NCBI RefSeq assembly: GCF_032118995.1
Contig: NC_092666.1
Location: 1,550,001 to 1,614,000, forward strand
Length of the DNA stretch: 64,000 bases
Source of the DNA: Asterias amurensis
Lineage: Eukaryota > Echinodermata > Asteroidea > Forcipulatida > Asteriidae
Reading direction: 5' to 3'
Shown here: in pieces, positions 16,838-28,829 of the stretch
Layout of the letters: every line of letters begins with the position of its first letter
Numbering within the stretch: position 1 is the stretch's first letter
Made by a program: the position numbers and the translations under genes
Notes under the pieces: model-generated
Database searches by the model: none
The model's input: the letters and a program-made list of their open reading frames with translations, nothing else
What the model was told of the DNA's origin: nothing

Positions 16838-17700
16838 TATACTTATAACATACGCATTATGATTACGAAGGAGCACTACAAATGGCAAAATGTTGAGGGA
16901 TTTGAAGGCAGTGTGCCCCTTTAATCCACCATATTATACACTGACAAACCTGTAGAAGTTTGAGAACGATCGGCCATCTGGGTCACGAGCAAACAGGGAA
17001 ACCGATTTTGCGTGAAATCGATTTAAACAAAAACGAATGAAACGCTCATTGAGCGATTAATTTATTTCTCATCAAAGCAATAAAAAATTTTAGACAGAAA
17101 TATTTCAAGGGATGTTTCGACTTTCATCATGATTAGACCGTGTTAGTTTTGAAAATTTGTGTTCTTAGACGAGTTTTCTCGAACCAATTCTGTAATGTTC
17201 CTTTCAGTTGAACTTTGAACCTAGAATTGTTGCTGGCTTTGACTAAAGTTAACCTAGCCATAAAAACAATATACTATTGTTTAATTTCGCAAACGAAGCT
17301 ATGGAAGGAAATAAAAGCTCCGTCTAGTATGTTATGTTATAAACGAACTCAACTCGAAATGATGTTTTAAACTTGTTCTGTAATATTACACTGTGTATTT
17401 TGCCAATTTTACAATCTTGAAATAATTGAAATAATTTCTCACATATGTTTTTTGGCTATGAAATATTTATTTTTTAACAATAAGAAAAAAGAAAAAAAAT
17501 GCATTGATCAAGATGATTTCGCATGCAAACTCAAACAACTTTTAAATATTTAACTAATGTTCCTTTCATCCGTCCAGAGACATGTTTTTTAAAGTTTTTT
17601 TTGTAATCAGTACTAGATGTTGCTAGATATTTCACTAAAATACTTTATTATAAACAAATTATTTCACTAATCCGTCCAAGTGATGTCATTACCAGAACGA
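16838..17700. other. Possible 3' UTR or intergenic; no gene seen
   Basis: AT-rich sequence with several AATAAA-like words and no coding signature on either strand. Whether it is transcribed with ovo gene 1 cannot be decided from sequence. Confidence 0.4.
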
Positions 17701-17708
17701 TACTAGGG

Positions 17709-17875
17709 TCCTTTTCGAAACCACGGCTTTGGACTTGGCTTCAGGCTCCGTCCTCTCGTCTAAAGCCCCGTCCTCTCGTCTAAAACCCCGAGTACATACG
17801 CAAAGCACGCGGGGCCAAGCTAGCCTGATCCAAATATGGGGCCTAAGCCGTGGTTTCGAAAATTGGCCATAGTAC
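17709..17875. repeat. Foldback element, family D, copy 1
   Basis: Starts CCTTTTCGAAACCACGGCTT and ends with the inverse AAGCCGTGGTTTCGAAAATT. The centre is GC-richer, with a duplicated CCCCGTCCTCTCGTCTAAA. Confidence 0.75.
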
Positions 17876-17879
17876 TATT

Positions 17880-20185
17880 ATCAAATCGTAGTCTACACTC
17901 AAAACAGTTTTCCGTCCTTAACTGGTTTCCAAAGAGCCAAACCATAAACTATTAAACCGTACGCCAAATATTTATTAAATCTATATATAAATGTATATAT
18001 GTACAAGTACTGAAGCGAATGAGATCAGGGCACCAGTCATCTTTTTAATGGCTTGTCATTGGCAGCTAAAGCTCGGCTACGGCATTTGCTAAGGACGTCC
18101 CATACTTCAACGCACGACGATGACGCGGAAATCTAGCCGTAGCTGTAACCGCTAATTTGGACAAGGCCTATACACTTATTTTGCGTCTATGGACCTTTAT
18201 CATGCTGCCTCCATTTTTGTCATGTGTCTGTATCGAATAACAACGATGAATGCTAATAATCGTTATACAAAAGGAACCAGACTGTTTTGTTTATCTATCC
18301 TTTGTTTCAGTTACATTGTTATCAATTGGGGGGGGGGGGGGGGGTCGGAGATGGCTGCACCATAACAAATTTCTATTATGGCCTTGCACACGAAGCAACT
18401 TTTGCATGCAAGAGCTCCGGCTTTAGTGCATCACATTACCAATTAATTGGTAGCACAGTAATTTGTCAACCAAGGTTTTACGATCCCAAGACGAATACAT
18501 GAAGATCCAAAATGTGAATGAATGTTCTTCTTGGAGATTGCATGGAACTGGTTGCTTGTAAAAGTTGAATCGTTATACCATGGTTATACCGCCACGAGTT
18601 GCATACATAGGCATTTACCTAGATGAGAACAGTGTTGTTGCAACTCTCGTTGTGTGAAACCTTAGTGTAAACAGCGCCACCTGTCGACGCTATGTCAAAT
18701 CAAACACAAAACATTAAGTTTGTTTATTGTTCTCACTTCACAACATTTTAATTGTATATTATTATAATAACTCAGGGGTGCTGCAATACAACTGACATGG
18801 GAGCTTAATCTTTGTTAATATACCACAGTAAATTGAATAGATTGTGATTTGGCATTGGTTGACATACGTAAATATTCCCTGCTCAACTCGTGAAATATGC
18901 AGGGCTATGACTTTGGGTCCCTTTCGTCTGTTTTTTTTTTTTACTGTGCCAATAGTCGATTTTGATATGAAGATGACAACAGGTCACCTCAAAAGAAGAT
19001 GAATATATGTTTTGCCATGGTATAACAAAAACAATTAAGGCACGTTTTATAATGGAGTCCATGGGTTTTGTACATTCTTTCGGTCTGGGGCTAAATTGTA
19101 TTCCTGTTTTTGTACAGTTGTATGGAAATACCTGAAAGGGTCAAATCTTCGAAATCGTTATTTTTTAAATATATTGTTAAACAGTTATTGTTATGTAGTA
19201 TTGTGCTTGTAAGTTGTGATTGGTGTTGCATTTTAGAAGTACCTTTCGTGTCCGCACCTTTTGTTGGTGGTTATTAGAAGACTTGTTCGTTATGCACTGG
19301 TAGTTTCTACACAAAAACAAATTATTTTCAGTTGCTATTATATCTGTGCCACTCACTGTTTGTAACGTTTCTATAGTTTATTATGATGTACATGTAATTC
19401 CTTTAAGCGATTGAGCTTTTTGAAATAAATTGAGATCGTTAAATGCAATTTAACTCCAACACAATACCTTATTTGTTTCAGTCACTCTGTGAACATTCCA
19501 CTTTATGGACTACTCGTGTTCTTAAACAGTGTAAAACAAAAACATAGCATTGTGTGGACGTGTGTTAGTCCACACAATGTTTAAAACCATGTCTTGGGTG
19601 GACTTAATGTGTTCCAAAGTCTTCGGTATGCTTACCCAAAGCGTATTCAAATATTATGCATCCCTGTGGAGACATGTTTTGTTCTTACAATCCCTTCTGT
19701 TAGTAGTCATGTAATTTGTCTACACTCTGTTTAAATTAAAAGGAATTTTTTTTTTCATTAAAATGCCAACCATAATTATTATGATACATTATTAACTTAT
19801 TCTTCCGCACATTAATACATTTTGAAATGGTGACTTCCATCCACTTTTTGTTAGGTCGATTAACTTTAGAATGATGTTGTTGTTGTTGTGTTGCTGTTAT
19901 AGATTTAGTGTTTATACATGTAAATGAGTTCATCTTGTGCAATTAAATACCTTTATTGTTGTTTACTTCTCAACAAAATTTGAATATACGTCATAAAAAA
20001 CAATTTGGTAAAAAAAGTCAAACATATTGAATGCATGTACATTTTTGAGAAAACATTTTCTTGTTTGAATTCCGTCAAGTTATGACGCCTCTTTGGTACA
20101 AATAAACAATACAAAAACCTCCGCTGCAATAAATTTGTGTGATCGCTGATATTTTTTGTAAAGTTGTTCTCACTTTCCGTTCAAA
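17880..20185. other. Intergenic; no gene seen
   Basis: A G-homopolymer of about 17 bases lies near 18329. The block at 18050-18180 (GCCGTAGCTGTAACC, CTAATTTGGACAAGGCCTAT) resembles 31420-31480 beside a family D copy, so it is probably the flank of a longer D variant. The rest is AT-rich with nothing recognised. Confidence 0.45.
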
Positions 20186-20191
20186 TATAGG

Positions 20192-20362
20192 CCCTTTTCG
20201 AAACCACGGCTTCAGCTCTGAGATTCGGCTCAGGCTAGCTTGTCCCCGCAGTTTTTTTGACAATGCGCGTGCATTGCATACGCGCTCTCGGGGCTTCAGA
20301 CGAGAGAACGAGGCCTGAATCCGAATCCTAAGCTAAAAAGCCGTCGATTCGAAAAGGGCCTT
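20192..20362. repeat. Foldback element, family D, copy 2
   Basis: GGCCCTTTTCGAAACCACGG at the left and CCGTCGATTCGAAAAGGGCC at the right are near-complementary. The centre has GGCTCAGGCTAGCTTGTCCC, also seen in the copy near 31320. Confidence 0.8.
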
Positions 20363-20879
20363 ATTCTCAATTGGCATCGTTAATTTTGTTAACACAGTCA
20401 CCAAACGCAACACAAATTACTCGAGAAGAGATACTGTATCAACCGAACATTTTGACTTATTATGATCCAGATTCGTAGACTTGCACAGTCCGCCAGAGCC
20501 ACAGTTGTGGCGCCCTCTACCGGGCGCCAGAAACAACGTCGCCAGCCAATGCTAGTTCATATTATAATGTCGTTCGCTGTACTGGTTGTGCCTACTGAGC
20601 ACATAAACCAACAGTAATTCAATTAAGCTTTACAATAAATATGTTCAATTTCAAAGATTTAGGTTTTTGTATTTTTGCTGTTCTTATTTAGATGATTTCC
20701 CCATAAAGGGAACTCGGCAAACTCCCAGAAGGGGATATAAACACCAAGCTGGCAACAGCCAATCTTTCATTTACAACATTAGTTTAATGACTATCATTAT
20801 GAATTGCACAAAACAATATAATTATGATTCAGTAACAAGTCGCTATGCTATGTCTAGTCGTTGTTAAATCAGCGATAAG
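20363..20879. other. No gene seen
   Basis: Contains a short palindromic block near 20512-20530 (TGGCGCCC...GGGCGCCA). No exon signature. Confidence 0.4.
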
Positions 20880-20990
20880 CTTGGGGGATTCAAACCCCAG
20901 CCTTGTACTGTCATGCAGTCTAACCACTGAACCACGGTGACATCGGTTGAGCTGTCCTCTTCACACAAGCAAGCTGCTTGGATTTCTACC
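20880..20990 (-). repeat. tRNA-derived SINE, same family as 8366
   Basis: The minus strand gives CACCGTGGTTCAGTGGTTAG (A box) and GGGGTTTGAATCCCCC (B box), with GACTGCATGACAGTACAAGG between, matching the plus-strand copy at 8366-8430. Confidence 0.65.
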
Positions 20991-21239
20991 TACAACTGAT
21001 TACCATAAACATCAGTGTCACGGCAGGTTGAAGGCCAATGCAATTCAATACATTGTATATAATATTAATCCTGACTGAGTACAAAGCAAGCCAGACTAGT
21101 CAGACGAAGTCAATGATGTTTACCGTGTGCTCATTAGTGCGTCAATTGATGTACAGTACATGCATTGTCACTCTTCGTGCATCAATGTCAAAATGCACAA
21201 TAAAGTACAACCATAACGTTGACTCTTGTGGTGGCTATA

Positions 21240-21860
21240 CACTCATGTATACCCCTTTCCCTCAACCCCCATGCTCCCACTGTTCATACACCTATGTTCC
21301 CAAACGCTATGCACCCCTATATAAACACCACTATGTTCCCACACCCTTGCTGACACCCATAATAGTTTCCACACTCCACTGTTCCGACACTCCTATGTTC
21401 TGACACCCATGTTCCAACACCCCTAAACTCTATATGTTCCAACACACCTGTGTTCAAACACCCATTATGTTACACCCCTATTCCGAGCCCCATGTGTCCC
21501 ACACCACATGCTATAAGACACTCATACTTTCCCATACCCTTAGTTCTAATTGCAGCACCCCCATGTTCCGACACCCCTATGTCCCGACACCCCTTCATTC
21601 CGACACCCCTATGTTCCCACAACCCCATGTTCCCATAGCCCTATTGTTCCAACAACCCTATAATCCGACACCCATACATTACCACACACACCTATATTCC
21701 GACACTCCTACGTTTCAACATCATAACATGTTCCTTCACCGCTATGTTCCGACACCCCCTTTGTTTTTACTCCCCTATGTTCTAAAAACCCCATAACCAG
21801 ACACTCATACATTCCCATACCCCTATGTTCAAACACCCATTCCGATACCCCTCTTCCGAC
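21240..21860 (+). repeat. Degenerate C-rich minisatellite
   Basis: About 600 bp consist of diverged units near TATGTTCCGACACCCC (14-17 bp). The length and base drift from unit to unit show great age or absence of homogenisation. Open frames across it are a by-product of the low complexity. Confidence 0.75.
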
Positions 21861-22027
21861 AATGCACTGCTACGTTTTGATGAAACCATGTACATATGTA
21901 CATATAGCCCTAAACCCATATGTTGTGATACATGTACATACTCATAGATTTATATGGATCCTTTTGGTTGGTAAGAAGTTTGCAACAGCTATTCTATTTC
22001 CTTGTTAATGAACCATCCGAAGAATCC

Positions 22028-22206
22028 GGGCCCAATTTCAAAGACCCGCTATATCAGCAGAAAATAGTGGCTTAATACAATACTGTCCGCTAAGCGAAAA
22101 TGATCAGAATATAAATCAGCCACATGAAGTTTGGCTGGTATAAACCTTACTTTGGTAAGCATAATTAAAGTTGTACTTAGCTACTTTTTGTGCTGAAGCA
22201 GCTATG
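22028..22206. repeat. Foldback element, family F
   Basis: Starts GGGCCCAATTTCAAAGACC. Internal words GCTTAATACAATACTG and GCCACATGAAGTTTGGCTGG and a TTGTGCTGAAGCAGCTATG end fit the family. Confidence 0.6.
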
Positions 22207-22680
22207 TGACATTGGTCAAAGTGGTCAATTTCATGAAGCCTGTAAGCCGCAAAAACTTGCTAAGCACAGAATATAATTGCTTAGAAGATACAGGTCACCA
22301 GCCAACTTACATTGAGTTTGCATTGTTGTGGCTGGTGCCCGCTCTTGTGTATGAGCAAACAAAATCGTCAAGCATTTTTTTCTGTTTTAACAGCTGAATA
22401 AAATATTGGGTCCAGGTCACCAGGATCGTGCTGCTGAACACCAAACCAGGACGGGTCACATCACAAAGGGCCGATTTAATCAAGCCTGTTAGCACAACGT
22501 TTGCTAAGCACAGAATAGTTTCGCTCAGCAGAAACTGAGTTTGCATTGTTGTGGCTGGTGCCCCATTAATTTTTGCTTAGCATTCTATGCTTTAGCAGCT
22601 TTTTAAAACTGGGCCCAGGTCACCATGGTCGTGCCGCTGAATATCAAACCAGGACGGGACACTCCATGGATGGGTGGACC
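22207..22680. repeat. Duplicated family F segment
   Basis: Two direct, diverged copies lie about 200-223 bp apart: TGAGTTTGCATTGTTGTGGC at about 22313 and 22536, and a CCAGGTCACCA block leading to CAAACCAGGACGGG at about 22411 and 22614. Both contain family F words. Confidence 0.65.
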
Positions 22681-22984
22681 GCCGTTGCTAAAACTTAACA
22701 GACCAAATCGACAACGAGTGATGGTTAGAGTGCCCAGCGAAACAGTTGAACTTGCTATTCAATTGTATGGACTTGTTTACAGTCTCGATGAATAAACGCA
22801 GAAGACATGACTTGTTTTTATTGAAGTGAAAACCTTGCTTTATATCAACATAGAGGGTGAGTTCAATTTGTCGGACCCTGTCCGTTTGTTGTCGTGATCT
22901 GTGTGTGTTGTGCCCGTGTCAGGGTCATTACTGACACGCGATACAGTATAATTAACAGGCAACCACCTCCAGAAACTCCCCAAG

Positions 22985-23330
22985 AGGACTGTTATGAAAA
23001 ATTAGTAGTAATAAACAGTTTTTATATCGCGCTTTTTCACACACGAAGAGCGTCTAAAAGCGCTTCCAACATTATAACCCCTGGTCACTGCAGGGCCTTG
23101 AATCATTCCTTAAACCATCTCAGCTCCCTTGGGATTCTACTGCCTGTGCTGCCAAATTATGTAACGCACTAAGCTAAATCAATCGCAAGAACCATCACTG
23201 CCCTCACCCCTGGGTGGAGAGCAGCAAATCTTGCTCGAGGAACACAAGTTTCCCGACCGGGATTCGAACCCACACTCTGTTGCAAGAGCTTGATCGGTGC
23301 TCTTATCCGCTCGGCCACGACACCCTTCAG
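22985..23330 (-). repeat. tRNA-derived SINE, nearly full length
   Basis: On the minus strand the head starts near 23325 with GGGTGTCGTGGCCGAGCGG (A box), then CAAGAGCTTGATCGG on the plus strand, and the B box GGGTTCGAATCCCGGTCG. A body follows containing GAGCTGAGATGG, TAAGGAATGATTCAAGG and AAGCGCTTTTAGACGC, and it ends in a TAGTA-rich tail. The body is shared with 57847-57970. The head resembles a long-variable-arm (Leu/Ser-like) tRNA. Confidence 0.8.
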
Positions 23331-23840
23331 GCTGAGTCACATCAAAACAGTTCTCAAAACATCCGAACTCGTTCTGAACAACACGAGTTTGGTCTGGCTA
23401 GAACGTAGCTTTGGCCGGATAGGGTCTATGGTTTTCTGGCAATGAGTTGGGTATAATAAAATATCTGTTAGATCGTTGCGCCATAAACTCCAGTTTTAAT
23501 TGGCTAGAAGTTTCTCCTTAAAAGGTGGTTCACCCCCTTGAGACGCCTACAAAATCTGACCCTAGTTTCGTCGCTGCCTGTAATTTATACAGAAATAGTC
23601 AAATTATAGTTCTTGTGTCCACTGTAAGGTTACCATAACTCATTTTCGACTTTGACTTTATTTATTGTTCGTGCCACAATGGGTTTTCAATTATTGTGAC
23701 CCGTACTGGTTCGAAGCTCGGTTCAATAGGACCGACACAAAAGCGACACAGAGAAACATACAATATTAAATGAACCAAATAAAATAGTTGATATTATGGT
23801 GATCGAGAACTTACTTTACACTTTCCCCAAGAGATTGGTG
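23331..23840. other. No gene seen
   Basis: No repeat family or exon is recognised on either strand. Confidence 0.4.
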
Positions 23841-23844
23841 ATGG

Positions 23845-24150
23845 TTGTCGTGATTCTGAAGTTCACTCGTTTTGGTATGGTTTGTGGAGTAAGCCAATAT
23901 TCCATCACAATTGGAAAATATTCAAGAGAGATTGAAAACTTCCATGATTAATTAGAAGGTACATGGAGCATGGAGTAATTCTCAATGCCCACGAAAACTG
24001 GGATAGTTTTAGTACTGATTCTAAAGTTAATTCGTTTTGGAATTGTTTGTTGAGTGAGCAAAAAATTGTTTGACAATTGGAAACAGGAGAGATAAATGAA
24101 AGGAAACATGTAGGATTCCTAAATTCCACGAAAAATTCGATAGTTTCCAC
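23845..24150. repeat. Diverged tandem pair, about 164-bp period
   Basis: GATTCTGAAGTTCACTCGTT at about 23852 and GATTCTAAAGTTAATTCGTT at about 24016 begin two similar segments that both continue with GTTTGT.GAGT.AG and ACAATTGGAAA. Confidence 0.55.
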
Positions 24151-24264
24151 ACTTTTCCCCAAGAGTAAAGGTTTTAGTAATGCGTGCGTTAACACAATGT
24201 GTTTAAAATATACTTTGCACGACAGCAAAGTATCTTTTTATTCTACTACCGCTGAATATATTTC

Positions 24265-24445
24265 GAAAGTTTGGAGACTTCTTCTAAAAAGAACTGTCCT
24301 GCTTATTAACTTATACCTGGGCGGAAGGTAGAACATCGGCTTGGACTACTACTTTGTCTTGATCGAGGGGATTTCTCGTTGTTAACGTCACTGTCTAGGG
24401 GTGTGTTATTAGTATTGGTCTCGACGTTTCGACTAGCTTGCTATA
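24265..24445 (-). repeat. Dispersed repeat, family G, inverted copy
   Basis: Shares CCTGGGCGGAAGGTA, CTTGGACTACTACTTT and CGTTTCGACTAGCTTGCT with 4990-5130. On the minus strand the word TGATGATGACTATAGCAAGC followed by TAGTCGAAACGTCG is the most hammerhead-like version in the window. Confidence 0.65.
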
Positions 24446-25149
24446 GTCATCATCATCCTATACGTGGAACACTTAAATTTCAGAATCCAACGAGAATTGG
24501 GAAAGTTTTAGAAGATATTTCAAACTTCCCTGAGAAATGAGAAAGTGTATAAACTACTTCCCAAATTAAATACCCTCTTGCTGTTGTTTCCAGTGCAGCG
24601 TATTTATATATTATTGTACGACAAAAACGAAACGTGTGCACGAAAACAAACCTGGTTGCACAGTTGCTAAAAATTAAAACGTTTGTAAAGAAACATGCGG
24701 TATACATATTTGGTAGTCACTCTTTAAATTAGGCACAATAACAATTGACTTGGTAAGAAGTACAACAGCATTCGATAGCATAATATGGACAGATACACCC
24801 TTTTTTAATCCAAGCCATTTGAGTCGAATTTGGATTCTGTGTGCTCGTACTCCACTTGCGGATTATTATAACTCTTGCATAACCGATTCATATTTTCGGC
24901 AATATCTCAAACACGCAATCACCTTTTGAAATGAAACTTTCACATTTGGTTTTATTGTAGATACAATTAGGATTTAAAAAATTAAACGTTTAAAAAAAGC
25001 CACAGGTTTACGTTCCCTATATCAACGTAAGAACACCGTGTAGCCAAAATGTAACGTTTTACTCTCAGTTGAAATGTCAAATCCGAGTGGGGTCCATAAA
25101 TAATACACCAACATTTTTGTTGTGCATGAATATCTCTGTTTTCGTGGGA
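24446..25149. other. No gene seen
   Basis: AT-rich, no recognisable repeat or coding signal. Confidence 0.4.
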
Positions 25150-25165
25150 GGCTCCCCCCCCCCCC

Positions 25166-25195
<30 letters not shown>
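25150..25195 (+). repeat. C-run followed by A-run
   Basis: A C homopolymer of about a dozen bases runs directly into about 31 A residues; it may be the tail of a retroposed copy, but no body was recognised upstream. Confidence 0.7.
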
Positions 25196-25197
<2 letters not shown>

Positions 25198-25239
25198 CAC
25201 AATGGCATTAGCCGTTTCAGTCAGATGACCTTGCTATAC

Positions 25240-25595
25240 GTTAAAGGTACTGGACACCATTGGTAGTTGTCAAAGACCGGTCTTCTCACTTGGTGTATCT
25301 CAACAAATGCAGGAAATAACAAAAACATTTTGACTCAATTGGTCGTCGAAGTTGCGAGAGAATAATGGAAGAAAAAACACCCCTGTCGCATAAGTTGTGT
25401 GCTTTCAGATGCTTGAATTCAAAACCATGAGGGAGGTCTCAAATTCAATTCTTTTTCTAAAAACTATGTTACTTCAGAGGGACTCGAGCTCACAATATTG
25501 TATACTATCAACAGCCCTCCATTGCTCTTTACAAAGTATGTTTTTATGATAAACAATATTTTGAGTAATTATCAATAGAGTCCAGTGCCTTTAAA
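25240..25595 (+). repeat. Foldback family A, full-length copy
   Basis: Runs from TAAAGGTACTGGACACCATT to TAATTATCAATAGAGTCCAG with a CCTTTAAA end. The ends are inverse of each other, the element is about 355 bp, and it has no coding capacity. Confidence 0.8.
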
Positions 25596-26104
25596 GGATT
25601 TGTCAGAAGTCATCCAAAGAGATATGCGGGTGGCGGACTGTTAACAAAAGTTATCCTTAACTCCAAACTATCAGTGAATAAACTAGCAGGGGGGCATTGT
25701 AGCGGGACCAACACTGTTAAAATGACACCAATATGAACGTTCAGGTTGAACGATCACAAAAGTTGTTTCTTTTGGTAGATATTATCCTTTTCAGCCCTTG
25801 GAAAACCTTCATGGATTTGTGAGCACATAATAGTATTTTTTTTTTAAATGGAACTGATATTTAGTATAACTGGTTACTGATGCAGGGACAAAGCAAGGAT
25901 GGAATGAAGCGACAATCGAGCATCATATAACGGGGTACGTGGCGGGGTGCAGGACGGGTAGGAACACCCAATCAGACTTTCGCTGTGTTATTATGGTTCA
26001 ATACTCTATGCGTGAAACTTCTGTTAGTTGTGGCTGTTCTCTTACAATCTAGGTAAGTGTTTACGTCTATATGCCTAAATTTCTTACTATTATAGTATCA
26101 CTAC
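25596..26104. other. No gene seen
   Basis: Nothing recognised. Confidence 0.4.
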
Positions 26105-26231
26105 TTAAGGTACTGGGGTCGATGTCACAACGAGTTATGACTAGAGTTCTAACTGAGAACTAGTCCTGTAACATATTAAAAACTTTTTGCTAATAAAGAC
26201 ACGTAACTCGTCCTAACTCTATATAACACCA
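26105..26231. repeat. Degenerate foldback family B copy
   Basis: GATGTCACAACGAGTTATGAC, GAACTAGTCCTGTAAC and TAACTCGTCCTAACTC repeat the B theme; the termini are eroded. Confidence 0.45.
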
Positions 26232-26625
26232 GTCTTAAAGGAACACGTTGCCTTGAATCGGTCGAGTTGGTCTTTGAAAAGCGTTTGTAACCGTTTTTTA
26301 TAAAATGCATATGGGTAGAAAGATGTTGTAAAAGTAGAATACAATGATCCACACAAACATGCCTCGAAATTGCGTGGTTTTTCTTTTACCTCGTCGACTA
26401 ACACGTCGGCCATTTATGGGGGTCAACATTTTGACTCCCATAAATGGCCGACCATGTTAGTTCGCACAGTAGAAGGAAAACCACGCAATTTCGAGGCAAA
26501 CTTGTGTGGATCATTGTATTCTACTTTTAAAACATCTTTCCAACCATATGCATTTTATAAAAAACGGTTACAAACGCTTTTGTTTTGACCAACTCGTCCG
26601 ATCCAAGGCAACGTGTTCCTTTAAA
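26232..26625. repeat. Foldback element, family C, copy 1
   Basis: The ends AAAGGAACACGTTGCCTT and AAGGCAACGTGTTCCTTT are exact complements, and the inversion continues inward almost without a break to the centre (26405-26455), where CCATTTATGGGGGTCAA is followed by TTGACTCCCATAAATGG. The whole 390 bp is therefore one long hairpin. Confidence 0.9.
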
Positions 26626-27003
26626 TGCTGTGGACACTATCGGTAATTACTCAAAATATTTATTGGCATAAAACCTTACTTGGAAATGAGTAATGGGGAG
26701 AGACTGATGGTATAAAACCTTGTGAGAAACAGCTCCCTCTGAAGTGACCTAGTTTTGGAGAAAGAAGTAATTTTCCACGAATTTGATTTCGAGACCTCAA
26801 GTTTAGAACTTGAGGTCTCGAAATCAAGCATTTGAAAGCACACAACTTCGTGTGACAAGGGTGTTTTTTCTTTCATAGATCTCGCAACTCCGACGACCGA
26901 TCGAGCTCAAATTTTTACAGGTTTGTTATTTTATGCATATGTTGAGATACACCAAGTGAGAAGACTGCTCTTTGACAAATACCAATAGTGTACACTGTCT
27001 TTA
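26622..27003 (-). repeat. Foldback family A with perfect central hairpin
   Basis: The ends are TGTGGACACTATCGGTAATT and ACCAATAGTGTACACTGTC. The centre (26783-26827) is a 21-bp perfect inverted repeat with a 3-base loop, built around GATTTCGAGACCTCAAG. Confidence 0.85.
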
Positions 27004-27345
27004 ACTGTTTGTGAAATCCTAAACAAATACCAGTATTCTCATTTGGTGTACCACAACAAATGCATAACATAACAAACAAGTGGACAATTCGCGCAAAATT
27101 TGTCATCGAAGTTGCAAAGGAAAAAAACAACATTATTTTGCGTGCTTTCAGATGCATAATAAAGGGCTTCAGCTGAAGTATTTTAATGTTTTAGATTGAG
27201 AAATTAGCCCTTTTTCAAAACTTACGTTTTTCAGAGGGAGCAGGTTCAATACTTTTCTACATTGCTCGTTTATACAAACGTAAGTTTTTGTTTATGCTAT
27301 CAATTATTTTGAGTAAACACCAATGGTGTCAAGTACCTTTAAAAC
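27004..27345 (+). repeat. Foldback family A, adjacent copy
   Basis: Follows the previous copy directly: CAGTATTCTCATTTGGTGTA, GTCATCGAAGTTGCAAAGG and the end TTTTGAGTAAACACCAATGG. No long central hairpin remains. Confidence 0.65.
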
Positions 27346-27419
27346 TCGCATCTTGTTGTAGTGTAATAATGATTGTTATAGGCCTAGATGTCTGTTGATG
27401 CCACATTGATATTTACTCA

Positions 27420-28090
27420 GAATACTTGTTAGTAAGCATACAAACTGACTTTGGTAACGACCAATGGGGAGCTGTTGATTATAATATAAAACATTGCTAT
27501 AAATAGCCTTGATCAAGGCGCTACAGCCAGCCGCGATCTGCAAAATCCCAGTCCCCATCACTGAATTCCGCCAGCGCACCCCCATACATAACACAGTGCA
27601 TATAATACGTATACAGCGTATGTACACACATACATACTGTACATGTACATGTACCATCTGTATACGGTACACTTAAGGTACATGGGTACTTAGAGCCACG
27701 TGTGCGAGGTTGAAAGTAGAAAGACACGACCGTACTCACGACTACGCTATACTGTTCTCGCTGTACAATGTATGGTAATGTACATTTGTGTATGCACTGC
27801 ATGCGTGTGCAGCGAACCGGGCCGGGGAACAGTACGTCAACAGCCTTGATCAAGGCTATGCTATAAACGGCTCCTTCTGAAGTAATGTAGTTCTTGAGAA
27901 AGATGTAATTTCTCACTCAAATACTTATATCTAAATAAGCCTTTTGTAGGCATCTGATAACACACAAAGTTGTGCGACAGGTGTTTTTCTGTCACTATTC
28001 TCTGGCAGCTTAGATGACCAATGGATCCTAGTGTTCACAGATATGTGTATTTTATGCATTTCTTGAAAACACCAAGTGCGGATACCGGGG
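27420..28090 (-). repeat. Foldback family A interrupted by a TIR element
   Basis: The two halves, 27420-27503 and 27859-28090, read as one family A copy on the minus strand once the 355-bp insertion and one copy of its target duplication are ignored. Confidence 0.75.
27504..27858. mobile_element. 355-bp TIR insertion with 9-bp target duplication
   Basis: The insertion begins TAGCCTTGATCAAGGC and ends with the exact inverse GCCTTGATCAAGGCTA. It is flanked by TGCTATAAA at 27495-27503 and 27859-27867, a 9-bp direct duplication. The 14 bases GCCTTGATCAAGGC of each terminus are themselves palindromic. No transposase is encoded, so it is non-autonomous. A 9-bp duplication is usual for Mutator-like elements; the superfamily is inferred. 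Confidence 0.85.
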
Positions 28091-28200
28091 CCAATTTCAT
28101 ATTGCTTGTGACTGGAATTTAGCTGTTGTTTACTTATCATAACAATTAGTCTTAGCCGGTAGTCTAATTTTACTAAGCGCACACTTGTTTGCTTATAAGG
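28086..28200. repeat. Family F fragment
   Basis: GGGGCCAATTTCATATTGCTTG followed by GCGCACACTTGTTTGCTTAT; only one end is preserved. Confidence 0.4.
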
Positions 28201-28829
28201 GTCATTCCATGTCAGACCAACACACTTTTTTACCTCATGTCTTCCGATTTTGATAAAAATTGCTGTGCTTGTAGGTCCTAATGAGCAATTAATGCACACC
28301 AATTTTTAGCCCGATCCGACTTTCCATGTGGTCAGGGCAGAAACCACTAAAATCTGACATTTTTTAAGGTAAAATACCACCTTTTTGGTAAAAATATGTC
28401 ATAAACATGTCAATTTTTATCACATACATGCAAATTTGGTATCAAAATGATGAGAATTGCATGCTCAAATCAATTCTATTGTTAAAAATAAATTTTCAGA
28501 AATGTAGGTTACTGTAATCTTTAATATGTTATCGTGACCTTTGACCCAGTTTTTGAAATAACGCATCATTCCAAAAATCAACGAAATGAAAATCACTTGA
28601 TATAGCATGTCGTCCTCTATCAGAATCCACTAAGAAACAACTGGGCTCTTCAAGATTTACAACTTTAAGACTATTTTTGTATAGTTGTTAGGTTACAAAT
28701 TAGTCAATTTATAAACTTTACTTTATAAATAAAGAATAATAAAAAACTTTCCAAAGTTACTAAAACTGTAAATGTTTGGGATTTGTTTATGTTGAGGGCT
28801 GATGTGGTCTAACAAGAATCATACTTTAA
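28201..28829. other. No gene seen
   Basis: AT-rich DNA without recognised repeat or exon. Confidence 0.4.

Noticed and set aside
21038..21796. Two ORFs over 100 codons in the C-rich minisatellite
   Set aside because: Repeats of PTPMF-type words follow directly from the simple repeat.
22985..23330. True tRNA gene on the minus strand
   Set aside because: A and B boxes are good, but the sequence continues into a SINE body shared with 57847 and lacks a closed acceptor stem.
26219..26588. Pair of similar ORFs on opposite strands (MADVLVDE, MRGFSFTS)
   Set aside because: They are the two arms of foldback family C read in both directions.
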